From Deltaproteobacteria bacterium (GTDB lineage Bacteria; Desulfobacterota; Desulfarculia; Desulfarculales; Desulfarculaceae), in contig JAHLLK010000007.1 of assembly GCA_020444165.1 (NCBI GenBank), forward strand, positions 1-64,000: DNA of 64,000 nt, in the 5' to 3' direction. Of the stretch, positions 1 through 8,642 are shown in pieces. Under the pieces are notes generated by a model that was not told the origin of the DNA, did no database searches, and saw nothing but the letters and a program-made list of their open reading frames with translations. Made by a program: the position numbers and the translations under genes. The stretch's first letter is position 1. Every line of letters begins with the position of its first letter.

Positions 1-3
1 GGT

Positions 4-31
4 CCCCAAACAAGCCGTAGCTTGTTTGGGG
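4..31. repeat. Perfect 12-bp hairpin at window edge
   Basis: CCCCAAACAAGC (4-15) and GCTTGTTTGGGG (20-31) are perfect inverted repeats around the loop CGTA. There is no T-run, so it is not an obvious terminator. The frame GGTCCCC...AAGC-loop-GCTT...GGGGTG recurs at 55428-55458 with a different stem sequence of the same length, which suggests a small dispersed hairpin element. Confidence 0.6.
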
Positions 32-46
32 TGGTCCCTGGCGCGC

Positions 47-76
47 CTAGCAGGCCGTTTTTCAACAGCCTGCTAG
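47..76. repeat. Short derivative of CTAGCAGG inverted-repeat element
   Basis: CTAGCAGGC (47-55) and GCCTGCTAG (68-76) are perfect inverted repeats. The right part (TTTTTCAACA then CCTGCTAG) matches the right end of the 147-bp element at 29517-29663, and the left part matches that element's left end. This copy therefore looks like an internal-deletion derivative. From 77 to 182 I see only GC-rich sequence with small palindromes and no gene. Confidence 0.55.
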
Positions 77-182
77 CTTGGGCTGCCCGCCTTGGGCGAG
101 GCGGCATACGGCGGTCGCCGGAGGCGGCGCCGCCTTCGCGGGGGCAACTCCCCCGGTTCAACGAGGCGCGAAAGTTGACGGT

Positions 183-214
183 CCGGGGCTCCTCCCAGGT
201 GGAACGAGCCCCGG
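183..214 (-). terminator. Hairpin downstream of the FTR-like gene
   Basis: CCGGGGCTC (183-191) pairs perfectly with GAGCCCCGG (206-214), 8 bp past the stop codon of the minus-strand gene at 223-555. There is no clear T-run after it on that strand, so it may end transcription inefficiently or protect the mRNA 3' end. Confidence 0.4.
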
Positions 215-222
215 TTCCGGTA

Positions 223-555
223 TCAGAGCTTGAGCTTGTCAGAGGGGCGGCGCTCGGGCACGTACTCGTGCGGGATGCTCCCCTCGTTCCAGGCCTGGGA
301 AACGTAAAGGGCACAGTAACAGCTGCCGTACTCCTCCACATCGGGCACCCGGTAGATGCAGGGGCAGATAATGTCCGCGTCCCACTTCCGGTCGGACGCG
401 GCCAGGCGGCAGGGGCAGGCCATGTAACCGTAGCGCTCCTTGTTCACCAGGAGGCTTTCCAACAGCTCCATGACCAGCTCTTTGTCCTTATTGAAAAAAT
501 AGCCCCGGGGCTCCTGGGCCTCTTTCAAAATTTTATAAAGCTCCTGGGCGGTCAT
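223..555 (-). CDS. Ferredoxin:thioredoxin reductase catalytic-chain-like protein
   Basis: This 110-residue protein carries six cysteines in three CxC pairs: CPC at 47-49, CPC at 64-66 and CYC at 79-81, followed by ALY. That is the signature of the FTR catalytic (beta) chain. In known FTRs a [4Fe-4S] cluster and a redox-active disulfide pass electrons from ferredoxin to a thioredoxin-fold partner. The cysteine spacing (14 and 12 residues between pairs) differs from the plastid form and resembles versions I associate with anaerobic bacteria and archaea. No variable (alpha) chain is nearby. The gene overlaps the upstream glutaredoxin gene by 4 bp (ATGA), so the two are co-translated and the glutaredoxin is the likely thiol partner. 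The protein should be cytosolic. Confidence 0.88.
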   Translation of the reverse strand: MTAQELYKILKEAQEPRGYFFNKDKELVMELLESLLVNKERYGYMACPCRLAASDRKWDADIICPCIYRVPDVEEYGSCYCALYVSQAWNEGSIPHEYVPERRPSDKLKL

Positions 556-806
556 AGGCCCAAAGCCTCCTTGATCTCGTTCTCTCGGTAACCCACGATC
601 ACCTTCTGGCCGATGACCAGGGTGGGGAAGGAGAGGTTGGGATTAAGCTGTTTTACTTTTTCGATAACCGCGTCGCGCTCGGCCCCGGATTTGGTGTCCA
701 CCTCGATGCAATCGTACTTGACCCCGCATTTATCCAGGAATTTCTTGGCGCTTTTGCAGTGGCTGCAAGTAGACAGCGCATACAGGGTCACTTTTTCGTC
801 GCTCAT
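552..806 (-). CDS. Glutaredoxin family protein
   Basis: This 84-residue single-domain thioredoxin-fold protein has the active site CSHC at residues 14-17 and a cis-proline segment, SFPTLVIG, near residue 60. This is the layout of a glutaredoxin or NrdH-like dithiol redoxin. A Shine-Dalgarno sequence, AAAGGA, lies about 8 bases before the ATG. It is the first gene of a two-gene operon with the FTR-like protein. The pair suggests a ferredoxin-driven dithiol-reducing system that does not need NADPH. The acceptor is not visible from sequence. Confidence 0.9.
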   Translation of the reverse strand: MSDEKVTLYALSTCSHCKSAKKFLDKCGVKYDCIEVDTKSGAERDAVIEKVKQLNPNLSFPTLVIGQKVIVGYRENEIKEALGL

Positions 807-962
807 GATCCGATCCTTTCAATGAAGGTAGGTCGGTAACTGGCGCGGTTCTTTTCCGCTTACACCCAGGCGCCGGATACCGTTGCAAGCCGTTTTTACG
901 TCCTTGAAAAAAGATACCAACTCAAGGCGGCGATGCAAAGCAATCAGCCGCCGCCTGCCGCC

Positions 963-3900
963 TCAAGGCCGGAATTCCCGGCCGAGCTGGCCGGACAGGA
1001 ACCGGCGCGCGTACAGCACCAGGCTCAAAAGGGCCGGCACCAGGAACAGGGTGAAGACCGTGGAGACCAAGAGTCCCCCGGCCACCACCGAGCCCAGCCC
1101 GCGGTAAAGCTCCGAGCCCGCCCCGGGGAACAGGATCAGGGGCAGCATGCCCATGACCGAGGTGAGGGCGGTCATGAAGATGGGCCGGGTGCGCATCTCC
1201 ACCGCCTGGCGCAGGGCCGGGGCAATTGCCAGCCCCTCTTTCCGGAGCCCGGCCAGGGTCTGGTCCACGATGAGGATGGCGTTGTTGACCACGATGCCGA
1301 TGAGGATCACAAAGCCCAGCATGGTCAGCACATCCAGGGGCTGGTAGGCCACCAGGGCCGACACCAGCCCCAGTCCGGCAAAGCCGCCCGCCGCGGCCAA
1401 GGGCACGCTGAACAGGATCACCAGGGGGTAGAGGAAGCTCTCGAACAGGGCCGCCATGAGCAGATAGGTGATGGCCAGGGCCAGGATGAGGTTGCCCTGC
1501 AAGGCCAGGCGGGTCTTGGTGAGGTCGTCGGCCGTGCCGGCCAGCCGCAGCCCAAAGGGCGGGCTCACCTCGCCCGAGGCGGTCAGAGGCTGCAGGACCT
1601 GACTGTCCAGGCGGTCCATGGCCTCGGCCAGGGGCAGGTGCTCCGGGGGGTAGATCCGGAGGGTGATGGCCCGGTCCCGCTCGATGTGGTTCACCTGGGT
1701 GGGGCCGCCCACCAGCCGCGGCGGAGCCACGCTCTCCAGGGTCACCAGTTTCCCCAGGGGGCTGTTGATTTGCAGGGGCCCCAGGTCCTGGGTGCGGGCC
1801 ACCGCGGCCTGGTCTGCCATGAGCTTCAGGTCGATGTTGAAGCCCTGGCGCCGGATCTCGTCGATCTTGGCCCCCTCCACCAGCACGTTCAGGTTGAAGC
1901 CGATGTCCTGGGCGCCCAGCCCCACCGCCGCGGCCCGGATCCGGTCGGGCAGGAACCTGAGCTCCGGCTGGGAAAGGTCCAGGCTGGGGATGGGCTGAAT
2001 CTGGGCCCCGGGCAAGATCTGGCGGATTTGCCCGAAAAACCGGCCGCCCCAGCCCACCAGGCGGGCCAGGTCGGGTCCGGTGATGTCCAGGTCGATGGTG
2101 CGGCCCTGGTTCACCCCCCGGGCGAACAGGCTGGTCTGCTGCACGATGGGGATCATGCCCGGGATGCCGGCCAGGGCGCCTTGCATCAGGGGGATCAGCT
2201 CCCGCACCCGGGCGTCGTCCCAGGCGATGAGGCCCATGAACACCTGGCCCTCGAACCCCACGAAAAAGAAGTTCTCGATCGCGGGCTGGGCCTTGACGTC
2301 CTTATTGACCAGGAAGTCCGGCCCCCAGTGGTCTTGCCACTGGCTGGTCACGTAGCGCCCCACCTTTTCCAGCGCGTCGATGTTATAGCCCGGCGGCGGC
2401 AAGAGGATGCCCAGCACCAGGTTGCGGTTGCCGGTGGGCAGATATTCGGCCTTGGGGGCCAGGAAATAGGCCATGCCCACCGAGGCCCCGGTGAGGGCCA
2501 CCACCACCAGCCCGGCCAGGATATGCCGCCGGGCCAGGCGCTCCACCGCCCCGCCCACCCCCCGGCGCACCAGGGAGCCGAAGCGGATCAGCGGCCCCAG
2601 GAGGCGGTCCAGCCAGGGGACCGGCCCCCCCCCGGCCGGGGCGCCCTCCCCGTCCCCAGCCCCGCTCGCGTCCGGTGAAGCGGCCAGGCCGGCCACGCCC
2701 TTCCGGCCCAGGAGCCGGGCGGCCAGGGTGGGGATCACGGTGATGGAGACCAACAGGCTGATGAGCACCGCAAAGCTGATGGCGATGGCGATGTCCGCGA
2801 AAAGCTGCCCGGCCTCCTCCTTGATGCGGATCACCGGCAGGAATACGGCCACCGTGGTCAGCGTGCTGGCCAGGATGGCCCCCCACACCTGCACCGTGCC
2901 CCGGTAGGCCGCCTCTTCCCTGGCCTCGCCGCCCTGGCGGCGGCGGTAGATGTTCTCCAAGACCACGATGGAGTTGTCCACCACCATGCCCGAGGCAAAG
3001 GCCAGGCCAGCCAGGGAGATGACGTTGATGTTGCGCCCAAAGGCGCTCATCATGATGAAGGTGCCCACCAGGCTGATGGGGATGGCCGCGGCCACGATGA
3101 AGGTGGCGGGCAGGCTGCGGAGGAAGACGAGAAGCACCAGGATGGCCAGGGCGCCGCCCACGTAGATGTTGTTGCGCACCAGGTCGATGGCTTGGACGAT
3201 GTACGTGGTCTCGTCGTACACCTGCTGGATGCGGAGATCCAGGCTGGCCAGGAGGTCGCGGTTGATGCGCTTCAGGGCCACCTTGAGCCCGGCCATGACC
3301 TCCAGCACGTTGGTGCCGGTCTCGCGGATGGCGTTCAGGGCCATGGTGGGCCGGCCGAAGTGCAGGACCACCGCGTCGCGCCGGGCGTAGTCCAGGCGGG
3401 TGGCCCCCAGGTCGTGCACCGCGATGGGCGCCCCGTCCTCATAGGCCACCACCACGGCGTCCGCGTCGGCCGGCTCCACGAAGCGGCTCTGGGTGCGCAC
3501 CTTGTAGCGCCGCTTGCCCTCGTCCAGGCCGCCGGCCGACACGTCAGTGTTGTCCCCCACCAGGGCCGTGGAGATCTGGCGCATGGTCAGGCGGTGGGCG
3601 GCCACCTTCCTGGGGTCCACCACCACCTGCATCTCCTCTTCCCGGCCGCCGTACACGTTGCTGGCGGCCATGCCGGGCACCCGCTCGATCTGCGGCACCA
3701 CCTTTTCTTCCACAAAGGTGCGCAGCTTTTCGATGGGCGGGGCCCGGGGGCCCTGGGGCAGGATCACCATCCAGGCGATGGGCTGGGCGTTCTGGCTGGC
3801 CGAGAACAGGACCGGCTTGTCGGCGTCGGGGGGATAGCGGGGCACCTGCTGCAAGGCGTTGTTGACCCTGAGCAGCGCGGCGTCGATGTCCGTGCCCACC

Positions 3901-4187
3901 TCGAACTCCAGGATCACCTCGCCCTGGGCGTTGGTGGATTGGCTGGTCATCTTGAGCAGCCCCTCCACGCTCTTCAGCTCCTTCTCCTGGCGGTCGATGA
4001 TCTCCCGCTCCACCTCCACCGGGCTGGCCCCCTGCCAGGTGGTGCGCACGGTGATGGTGGGGCGGTCCACGTCGGGGATGAGCTGCACCGGCACGGCCAA
4101 CAGGGCCAGGGTGCCGAACAACAGGATCAGGATCACCCCCGAGGCCACGCTGACGGGGTGGCGTATGGCCAGCTCCACCAGCTTCAA
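963..4187 (-). CDS. RND efflux pump, inner-membrane permease (AcrB/HAE1 type)
   Basis: This 1074-residue protein has the full RND layout. An N-terminal transmembrane helix is followed by a large porter domain, a membrane block with GMVVDNSIVVLENIYRRR at about 395-412 (the helix-4 region whose acidic residue relays protons), a second porter domain and a final membrane block. Such pumps use the proton gradient to expel drugs, detergents or metals through a tripartite complex. Its ATG overlaps the adaptor stop by 4 bp, so permease and adaptor are co-translated. No TolC-type outer-membrane gene is present. Substrate specificity cannot be read from the sequence, but the lack of a CzcA-style metal motif makes small organic molecules more likely. 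Confidence 0.93.
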   Translation of the reverse strand: MKLVELAIRHPVSVASGVILILLFGTLALLAVPVQLIPDVDRPTITVRTTWQGASPVEVEREIIDRQEKELKSVEGLLKMTSQSTNAQGEVILEFEVGTDIDAALLRVNNALQQVPRYPPDADKPVLFSASQNAQPIAWMVILPQGPRAPPIEKLRTFVEEKVVPQIERVPGMAASNVYGGREEEMQVVVDPRKVAAHRLTMRQISTALVGDNTDVSAGGLDEGKRRYKVRTQSRFVEPADADAVVVAYEDGAPIAVHDLGATRLDYARRDAVVLHFGRPTMALNAIRETGTNVLEVMAGLKVALKRINRDLLASLDLRIQQVYDETTYIVQAIDLVRNNIYVGGALAILVLLVFLRSLPATFIVAAAIPISLVGTFIMMSAFGRNINVISLAGLAFASGMVVDNSIVVLENIYRRRQGGEAREEAAYRGTVQVWGAILASTLTTVAVFLPVIRIKEEAGQLFADIAIAISFAVLISLLVSITVIPTLAARLLGRKGVAGLAASPDASGAGDGEGAPAGGGPVPWLDRLLGPLIRFGSLVRRGVGGAVERLARRHILAGLVVVALTGASVGMAYFLAPKAEYLPTGNRNLVLGILLPPPGYNIDALEKVGRYVTSQWQDHWGPDFLVNKDVKAQPAIENFFFVGFEGQVFMGLIAWDDARVRELIPLMQGALAGIPGMIPIVQQTSLFARGVNQGRTIDLDITGPDLARLVGWGGRFFGQIRQILPGAQIQPIPSLDLSQPELRFLPDRIRAAAVGLGAQDIGFNLNVLVEGAKIDEIRRQGFNIDLKLMADQAAVARTQDLGPLQINSPLGKLVTLESVAPPRLVGGPTQVNHIERDRAITLRIYPPEHLPLAEAMDRLDSQVLQPLTASGEVSPPFGLRLAGTADDLTKTRLALQGNLILALAITYLLMAALFESFLYPLVILFSVPLAAAGGFAGLGLVSALVAYQPLDVLTMLGFVILIGIVVNNAILIVDQTLAGLRKEGLAIAPALRQAVEMRTRPIFMTALTSVMGMLPLILFPGAGSELYRGLGSVVAGGLLVSTVFTLFLVPALLSLVLYARRFLSGQLGREFRP

Positions 4188-5356
4188 GGCTGTTTGTCCG
4201 GGGGCGGCGCGTCGGCCGGGGTTCGGCTATCCAATGACTCCACGGCCTTGACCCCCTGGCCGGGCCGGAGCCTTTCGTTGCCTCTCACCACCACGGCCTG
4301 GCCCGCTTCGAGCGCTCCCTCCACCTCCCAGAGATCGCCGTGGGCCGCGATCACCTTGACCGGCACCTGCCGGGCCACGTTGTCGGCCACGGTGAACACG
4401 CTGTGGGAGTTCTCGAAGATCACCACCGCGTCCTTGGGCACCAACAGGGCGGCGTGGGGCCGGCCCACCCGGAAGGTCACCCGCACCAGCATGCCGGGCA
4501 GCAGGGCCGCGGCCGGGTTGGCCACCCGCACCTGCACCGGAAAGGCCCGGCTCTCCAGGTCGCCGGCCGGGATCACCGCGGCGATCTCCCCCGGGAACTC
4601 CCGGCCGGGCAGGGCGTCGGCCCGCACCCGGGCCGCCTGGCCCGGGGCCAGGTGGGGCACGTAGCGCTCCGGCACCTGGACCTCGGCCTTGATGGGGTCC
4701 AACACGGCCAGACGGCAGATCTCCCCGCCCTTTTCCACCCACTCCCCCCGCCAGGCCAGGCGCTTGACCACCACCCCGGCCCGGGGGGCCCTGATCTGGG
4801 TGTCCCCCAGGTCCACCCGCAGGTGATCCCGCCGGGCGGTGAGGCGGCTGGCCGCGGCTTCCAGACGGGCGGCCTGGGTGCGGATGTCCTCCAGGGTTTT
4901 GAGGGGTACGGCCTTGGTGGAGAACAAGGTCCGCTGGCGGTCCAGGTCCCGCTCCACTTGGGCCAGGTTGGCCCGGTTCTCGGTCAGGTCGGCTTCGGCC
5001 TCCTGGAGTTGCAGGTTGAGGCGCTCGTCCCGGAGTTTCACCAGGAGCTGGCCCTCGGCCACCGCCTGGCCCTCTTCCACCGCGCCCCGGGCCACCAGGC
5101 CCTCCACCTGGGAGGCCACCACCACCAGGCGGTGGGCCGCGGCCGTGCCGGTGAGGGTCACCTGGCTCTCCACTTCTTGGCTGACCACCCGGCCCAGCAC
5201 CACCAGGGCCGGCGGCGGCCCCTGGGGGGTCTCCGCGGCCCGGGCCGGCCCGGGCCCGGACCAGCCCATCCCCACGGCCCAGGCCGTGGCCAAAACCAAG
5301 GGCAACACGAAACGGCAGAGAGTGCGGCGGCAGGCCTTGGACCGGGGTGGAATCAT
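4184..5356 (-). CDS. RND periplasmic adaptor (membrane fusion protein)
   Basis: This 390-residue protein begins with a basic N-terminus and a hydrophobic signal segment ending ARA-AE near residue 43. It then has the two halves of a lipoyl/barrel-sandwich domain around a coiled-coil hairpin rich in Glu, Arg and Leu (about 110-175), a beta-barrel domain and a membrane-proximal domain. This is the HlyD/AcrA plan. I chose the ATG at 5356 because it gives a proper signal peptide and an ATGA overlap with the upstream hydrolase; the reading frame stays open further upstream, but that part looks non-coding. The gene is the middle one of a three-gene operon: hydrolase, adaptor, permease. Confidence 0.88.
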   Translation of the reverse strand: MIPPRSKACRRTLCRFVLPLVLATAWAVGMGWSGPGPARAAETPQGPPPALVVLGRVVSQEVESQVTLTGTAAAHRLVVVASQVEGLVARGAVEEGQAVAEGQLLVKLRDERLNLQLQEAEADLTENRANLAQVERDLDRQRTLFSTKAVPLKTLEDIRTQAARLEAAASRLTARRDHLRVDLGDTQIRAPRAGVVVKRLAWRGEWVEKGGEICRLAVLDPIKAEVQVPERYVPHLAPGQAARVRADALPGREFPGEIAAVIPAGDLESRAFPVQVRVANPAAALLPGMLVRVTFRVGRPHAALLVPKDAVVIFENSHSVFTVADNVARQVPVKVIAAHGDLWEVEGALEAGQAVVVRGNERLRPGQGVKAVESLDSRTPADAPPPDKQP

Positions 5357-5889
5357 ACGCCGTCCGAGGTGATATCGGTGCCGAACACCGAGGCCATGCG
5401 TTTCAGCGCTGCGGTTTCCATCTCCGGGTCGAAATCGGCCACCGCGTCCCGGGGCACCCGGGCGGGAATGTCCATGGAGGAAAGGCTGCCCACGGTTTCC
5501 ATGACGCAGATGTGGGTGCAGACCCCCACCACCGTGGCCTGGGTAACCTTTTCGCGCTTCAAGAGATCGGCCAGTTCGGTGTCGAAAAAGGGGTCCAGCC
5601 GGCGTTTGGGCACCACGATTTCGCCGGAACGGGGCTTCAACCCAGGGATGATCTCGGCCCCTGCCGTGCCGGTGACCGCGTGGGGGGGAAAGCGGGAGAA
5701 CTCCAGGTCGTCGGGGGCGTGGGAATCGCAGACAAAGGCCACCAGATGCCCCTCCTGGCGGGCGCGCTCCAGTTCCCGGAGCACGGCCGGGACGATAGCC
5801 TGCCCCCCGGGCACACGGAGGGCGCCGTCCGGGTCGATGAAGTCCCTGAGCATGTCCACCACGATCAACGCCTCGCGCATAGTCCTCAC
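5353..5889 (-). CDS. Cysteine hydrolase, nicotinamidase/isochorismatase family
   Basis: This 178-residue protein has the fold and catalytic triad of the isochorismatase superfamily: Asp12 (VVDMLRDF), Lys95 (VPKRRLDPFF) and nucleophile Cys128 (GVCTHICV). Asp55, His57 and His70 sit where nicotinamidases hold their metal ion, and the HxVTGTxGAEI segment also fits nicotinamidase better than isochorismatase. The reaction could be nicotinamide deamidation for NAD salvage, but related hydrolases act on other amides. It has a very strong Shine-Dalgarno sequence (AAGGAGGTGAG). It leads the operon with the RND adaptor and pump, an unusual pairing. Confidence 0.85.
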   Translation of the reverse strand: MRTMREALIVVDMLRDFIDPDGALRVPGGQAIVPAVLRELERARQEGHLVAFVCDSHAPDDLEFSRFPPHAVTGTAGAEIIPGLKPRSGEIVVPKRRLDPFFDTELADLLKREKVTQATVVGVCTHICVMETVGSLSSMDIPARVPRDAVADFDPEMETAALKRMASVFGTDITSDGV

Positions 5890-6128
5890 CTCCTTTGCGC
5901 CGCGAGCCGGCTCCCGGGGGCCGAAAACTCCCCCTTCCCCCGGAACGCCGCGGATTTTTTCCCTGTACGATTAAATTGTAGCTCCCACGGTGACGGGGTA
6001 CAAGCATAGCGGCCTTGCGGCCCCCCCCACCCCGTGCTATCTCTATCCTTATTGGGAGCAAGCGGGGGGCGGGCATCCGGCGCGCCTTTCCGTGCGCCCG
6101 CCAGGCCCCAGCCACTCGGAGGTGAGCC

Positions 6129-6932
6129 ATGTTGCGGTCCCCCGCCGTAGCCGGGCAGTTCTACCCCGGCAGTCCCCACGAGTTGGCCTCGGTGGTGGAT
6201 TCCTTCCTGGACAAGGAAGCGACTCCCCGTCCGGCCATCGCCGCCATCTGCCCCCACGCGGGGTATGTGTACTCCGGACGGGTGGCCGCCCAGGTGCTGT
6301 CCCGGGTGGAGATCCCCCGCCGGGTGGTGGTGCTGGGCCCCAACCACCGGGGCGTGGGCGCCGACGCGGCGGTGATGAGCCAAGGGCAGTGGGAGACGCC
6401 CTTGGGCCGGGTGGACCTGGACCCCGAGCTGGGCGGCATCCTGACCCGGGGAGGCGGGCTGTTCCTGGAGGACGCCAGCGCCCACCGCCACGAGCACTCC
6501 CTGGAGGTGCAGGTGCCGTTCCTGCAAGCCCTGCGCCCGGACTTCCTCCTGACCCCCATCTGCCTGGGGCAACTGGACTGGCCCTCCTGCCGGGAGCTGG
6601 GCCGCGAGTTGGCCCGGGCCGTGGCCGGCCTGGGCGAGCCGGTGCTCCTGGTGGTCAGCACCGACATGACCCATTACGAATCCGCCGAGATGGCGGAGAA
6701 GAAGGACCGGCGGGCCATCGAGCGCATCCTGGCCCTGGACCCCCAGGGGCTCTACGAGACCGTCATGGGGCTCCGCATCAGCATGTGCGGCGTGCTGCCC
6801 ACCACGGTGGCCCTGGTGGCCGCCCGGGAGCTGGGGGCCAGCCGGGCCGAGCTGGTGGCCTATACCAACAGCGGCGTAACCACCGGCGATTACCGCCAAG
6901 TGGTGGGCTACGCCGGCCTGATCATAGACTGA
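6129..6932 (+). CDS. amrB: AmmeMemoRadiSam system protein B (MEMO1 family)
   Basis: This 267-residue protein starts RSPAVAGQFYPGSP and contains ICPHAGYVYSGRVAAQ, LGPNHRG, EHSLEVQVPFLQ, STDMTHY and a C-terminal YTNSGVTTGDY. These are the conserved blocks of the MEMO family, a metal-binding fold related to class III ring-cleavage dioxygenases. In prokaryotes it is one part of a three-protein set with an AMMECR1-domain protein and a radical SAM enzyme; neither partner is in this window. The Shine-Dalgarno sequence GGAGGTGAG lies just before the ATG. The gene is divergent from the hydrolase-RND operon. Its biochemical role is not settled for the family. Confidence 0.9.
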   Translation: MLRSPAVAGQFYPGSPHELASVVDSFLDKEATPRPAIAAICPHAGYVYSGRVAAQVLSRVEIPRRVVVLGPNHRGVGADAAVMSQGQWETPLGRVDLDPELGGILTRGGGLFLEDASAHRHEHSLEVQVPFLQALRPDFLLTPICLGQLDWPSCRELGRELARAVAGLGEPVLLVVSTDMTHYESAEMAEKKDRRAIERILALDPQGLYETVMGLRISMCGVLPTTVALVAARELGASRAELVAYTNSGVTTGDYRQVVGYAGLIID

Positions 6933-6954
6933 CCGGGGCCCGCCCCGGCCGCGC

Positions 6955-6985
6955 GCCGGCCCCCCGGGGGCCGGCCCCATTTTTA
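6955..6985 (+). terminator. GC-rich hairpin with T-run after amrB
   Basis: A near-perfect CCGGCCCCC/GGGGGCCGG stem is followed within a few bases by TTTTT. It lies between amrB and gltX and is a reasonable rho-independent terminator. Confidence 0.55.
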
Positions 6986-7001
6986 GAGGCGAACAAACCG
7001 C

Positions 7002-8423
7002 ATGAGTCAGAACCCCGACCACACCCCCGTAGTGCGCACCCGCTTCCCCCCCTCCCCCACCGGGGCCCTGCACCTGGGCGGGGCGCGCACCGCGCTTTTC
7101 AATTGGCTGTACGCCCGGCGCCATGGCGGCAAGTTCGTCTTCCGCCTGGAGGACACCGACCGCGAGCGCTCCAAGGAAGAGTACGTGACCTCCATCGTGG
7201 AGGCCATGACCTGGCTGGGCCTGGACTACGACGAAGGCCCCTTTTACCAGACCCAGCGTTTTGACCGCTACCGCGAGGTCATCGACAGCCTGGTGAGCCA
7301 GGGCAAGGCCTACTGGTGCCACTGCACGCCCGAAGAGGTGCAGGCCCAGCGGGAAGCCGCCGCGGCCAAGGGCGCCAAGCCCATGTACGACGGCACCTGC
7401 CGCGACCGCGGCCTGGGCCCGGCCCCCGGCGCGGTGGTGCGCTTCAAGAGCCCCCGGGTGGGCGCCACCGAGTTCCTGGACCTGGTCAAGGGCCCCATCA
7501 GCTTCCAGAACTCCGAGCTGGACGACCTGGTGATCCTGCGGAGCGACGGCTCGCCCACCTACCACTTGGCCGTGGTGGTGGACGACGTGGACATGGCCAT
7601 CACCCACGTGATCCGCGGCGACGACCACGTGAACAACACCCCCCGCCAACTGCTGCTGTTCCAGGCCCTGGGGGCGGAGGCGCCCAAGTTCGCCCACGTG
7701 CCCATGATCCTGGGGCCGGACAAGGCCAAGCTCAGCAAGCGCCACGGGGCCACCAGCGTGGTGGACTTCCGGGAGATGGGCTTCTTGCCCGAGGCCATGC
7801 TGAACGCCCTGGCCCGCCTGGGCTGGTCCCACGGCGATCAGGAGATGTTCACCCGTGAGGAATTGATCTCATTCTTCGACCTGGACGCCGTGGGCCGCTC
7901 GGCCGCCGTGTTCGATCAGGACAAGCTGGCCCGCCTGAACCAGCGCTACATCCAGACCGCGGAGACCGCCCGCCTGGCCGAACTGGTGACCCCCTTCCTG
8001 GCCGCGCGGGGCATCGCCGCCCCGGACCAGGAGCGGCTCACCAAATGCCTGCCCGAGCTGAACGCCCGGGCCAAGACCCTGTTGGAGCTGGCCGAGGGCG
8101 CGGAGCCGCTCTTGGTCGATGAACCCGCCATGGACCCCAAGGCCGCGGCCAAGTTCCTGGTGCCCGACAACGCCCCCATCCTGGGCCAGGTGCGCGAGCT
8201 GGTGGCCCGCCTGGGCGTGGCCGACCACGAGGCCCTGGACGCGGCTTTCCGCGAAATCGCCGAGGGTCTGGGCCAGAAATTGGGCGCCGTGGCCCAGCCC
8301 GTGCGGGTCGCCCTCACCGGCCGCACCTTCAGCCCGGGCATCTTCGAGGTCATGGATATCCTGGGCGCGGAGCGGGTCCTGGCCCGCCTGGACCGGGCCG
8401 TGGCCCTGGCTTCTGGGGAGTGA
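7002..8423 (+). CDS. gltX: Glutamyl-tRNA synthetase
   Basis: This 473-residue class Ic synthetase charges tRNA with glutamate. Residues 24-27 (HLGG) are the HIGH motif, and 243-247 (KLSKR) are the KMSKS motif. Cys106, Cys108 and Cys133 (WCHC, YDGTC) form the zinc-site pattern of bacterial GluRS. An anticodon-binding helical domain fills the C-terminal third. Two tRNA genes follow directly, one for glutamine and one for glutamate. In bacteria that use the GatCAB amidotransferase, a non-discriminating GluRS charges both; whether that holds here cannot be told from this window. The gene ends against a truncated copy of the palindromic repeat family. Confidence 0.96.
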   Translation: MSQNPDHTPVVRTRFPPSPTGALHLGGARTALFNWLYARRHGGKFVFRLEDTDRERSKEEYVTSIVEAMTWLGLDYDEGPFYQTQRFDRYREVIDSLVSQGKAYWCHCTPEEVQAQREAAAAKGAKPMYDGTCRDRGLGPAPGAVVRFKSPRVGATEFLDLVKGPISFQNSELDDLVILRSDGSPTYHLAVVVDDVDMAITHVIRGDDHVNNTPRQLLLFQALGAEAPKFAHVPMILGPDKAKLSKRHGATSVVDFREMGFLPEAMLNALARLGWSHGDQEMFTREELISFFDLDAVGRSAAVFDQDKLARLNQRYIQTAETARLAELVTPFLAARGIAAPDQERLTKCLPELNARAKTLLELAEGAEPLLVDEPAMDPKAAAKFLVPDNAPILGQVRELVARLGVADHEALDAAFREIAEGLGQKLGAVAQPVRVALTGRTFSPGIFEVMDILGAERVLARLDRAVALASGE

Positions 8424-8472
8424 GAGGGGGGGAAGATGTGGGGGGAGACCCCCTTCCCCCAAAAAAATTTAG
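8424..8472 (+). repeat. Palindromic 3'-end element, copy A (internally deleted)
   Basis: It starts at the base after the gltX stop codon. GAAGATGTGGGGGGAGACCCCC is joined directly to TTCCCCCAAAAAAATTTAG, so the loop and second inner arm found in copies B to F are missing. The flanking words match the family ends exactly, so this is an internal-deletion derivative. Confidence 0.7.
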
Positions 8473-8598
8473 TTTTTCACTGAGTTGAACAATAGCCACG
8501 TTCAGCCCGTATCTTTCACCGGACCTGTTATAATATAAGAAATTAGCTGAGGCGTGCGCGCCCCGGCAAGCTCCTGTTCCCTGACGGCAAAAAACCTC

Positions 8599-8626
8599 TT
8601 GACGAACCGCCGCCGGGACGATAAAT
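8599..8626 (+). promoter_or_regulatory. Sigma-70-type promoter for the tRNA genes
   Basis: TTGACG (8599-8604) and ATAAAT (8621-8626) are separated by 16 bp and lie 17 bp before tRNA-Gln. Position and spacing fit a housekeeping promoter for a two-tRNA transcript. Confidence 0.5.
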
Positions 8627-8642
8627 CAGGTTACCCAAGCGC

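Noticed and set aside
933..2678. A 581-codon open frame on the plus strand, antisense to the first RND pump
   Set aside because: It is rich in Gly, Gln, His and Arg with no family signature, and overlaps a certain gene throughout. It is an artefact of high GC in the third codon position.
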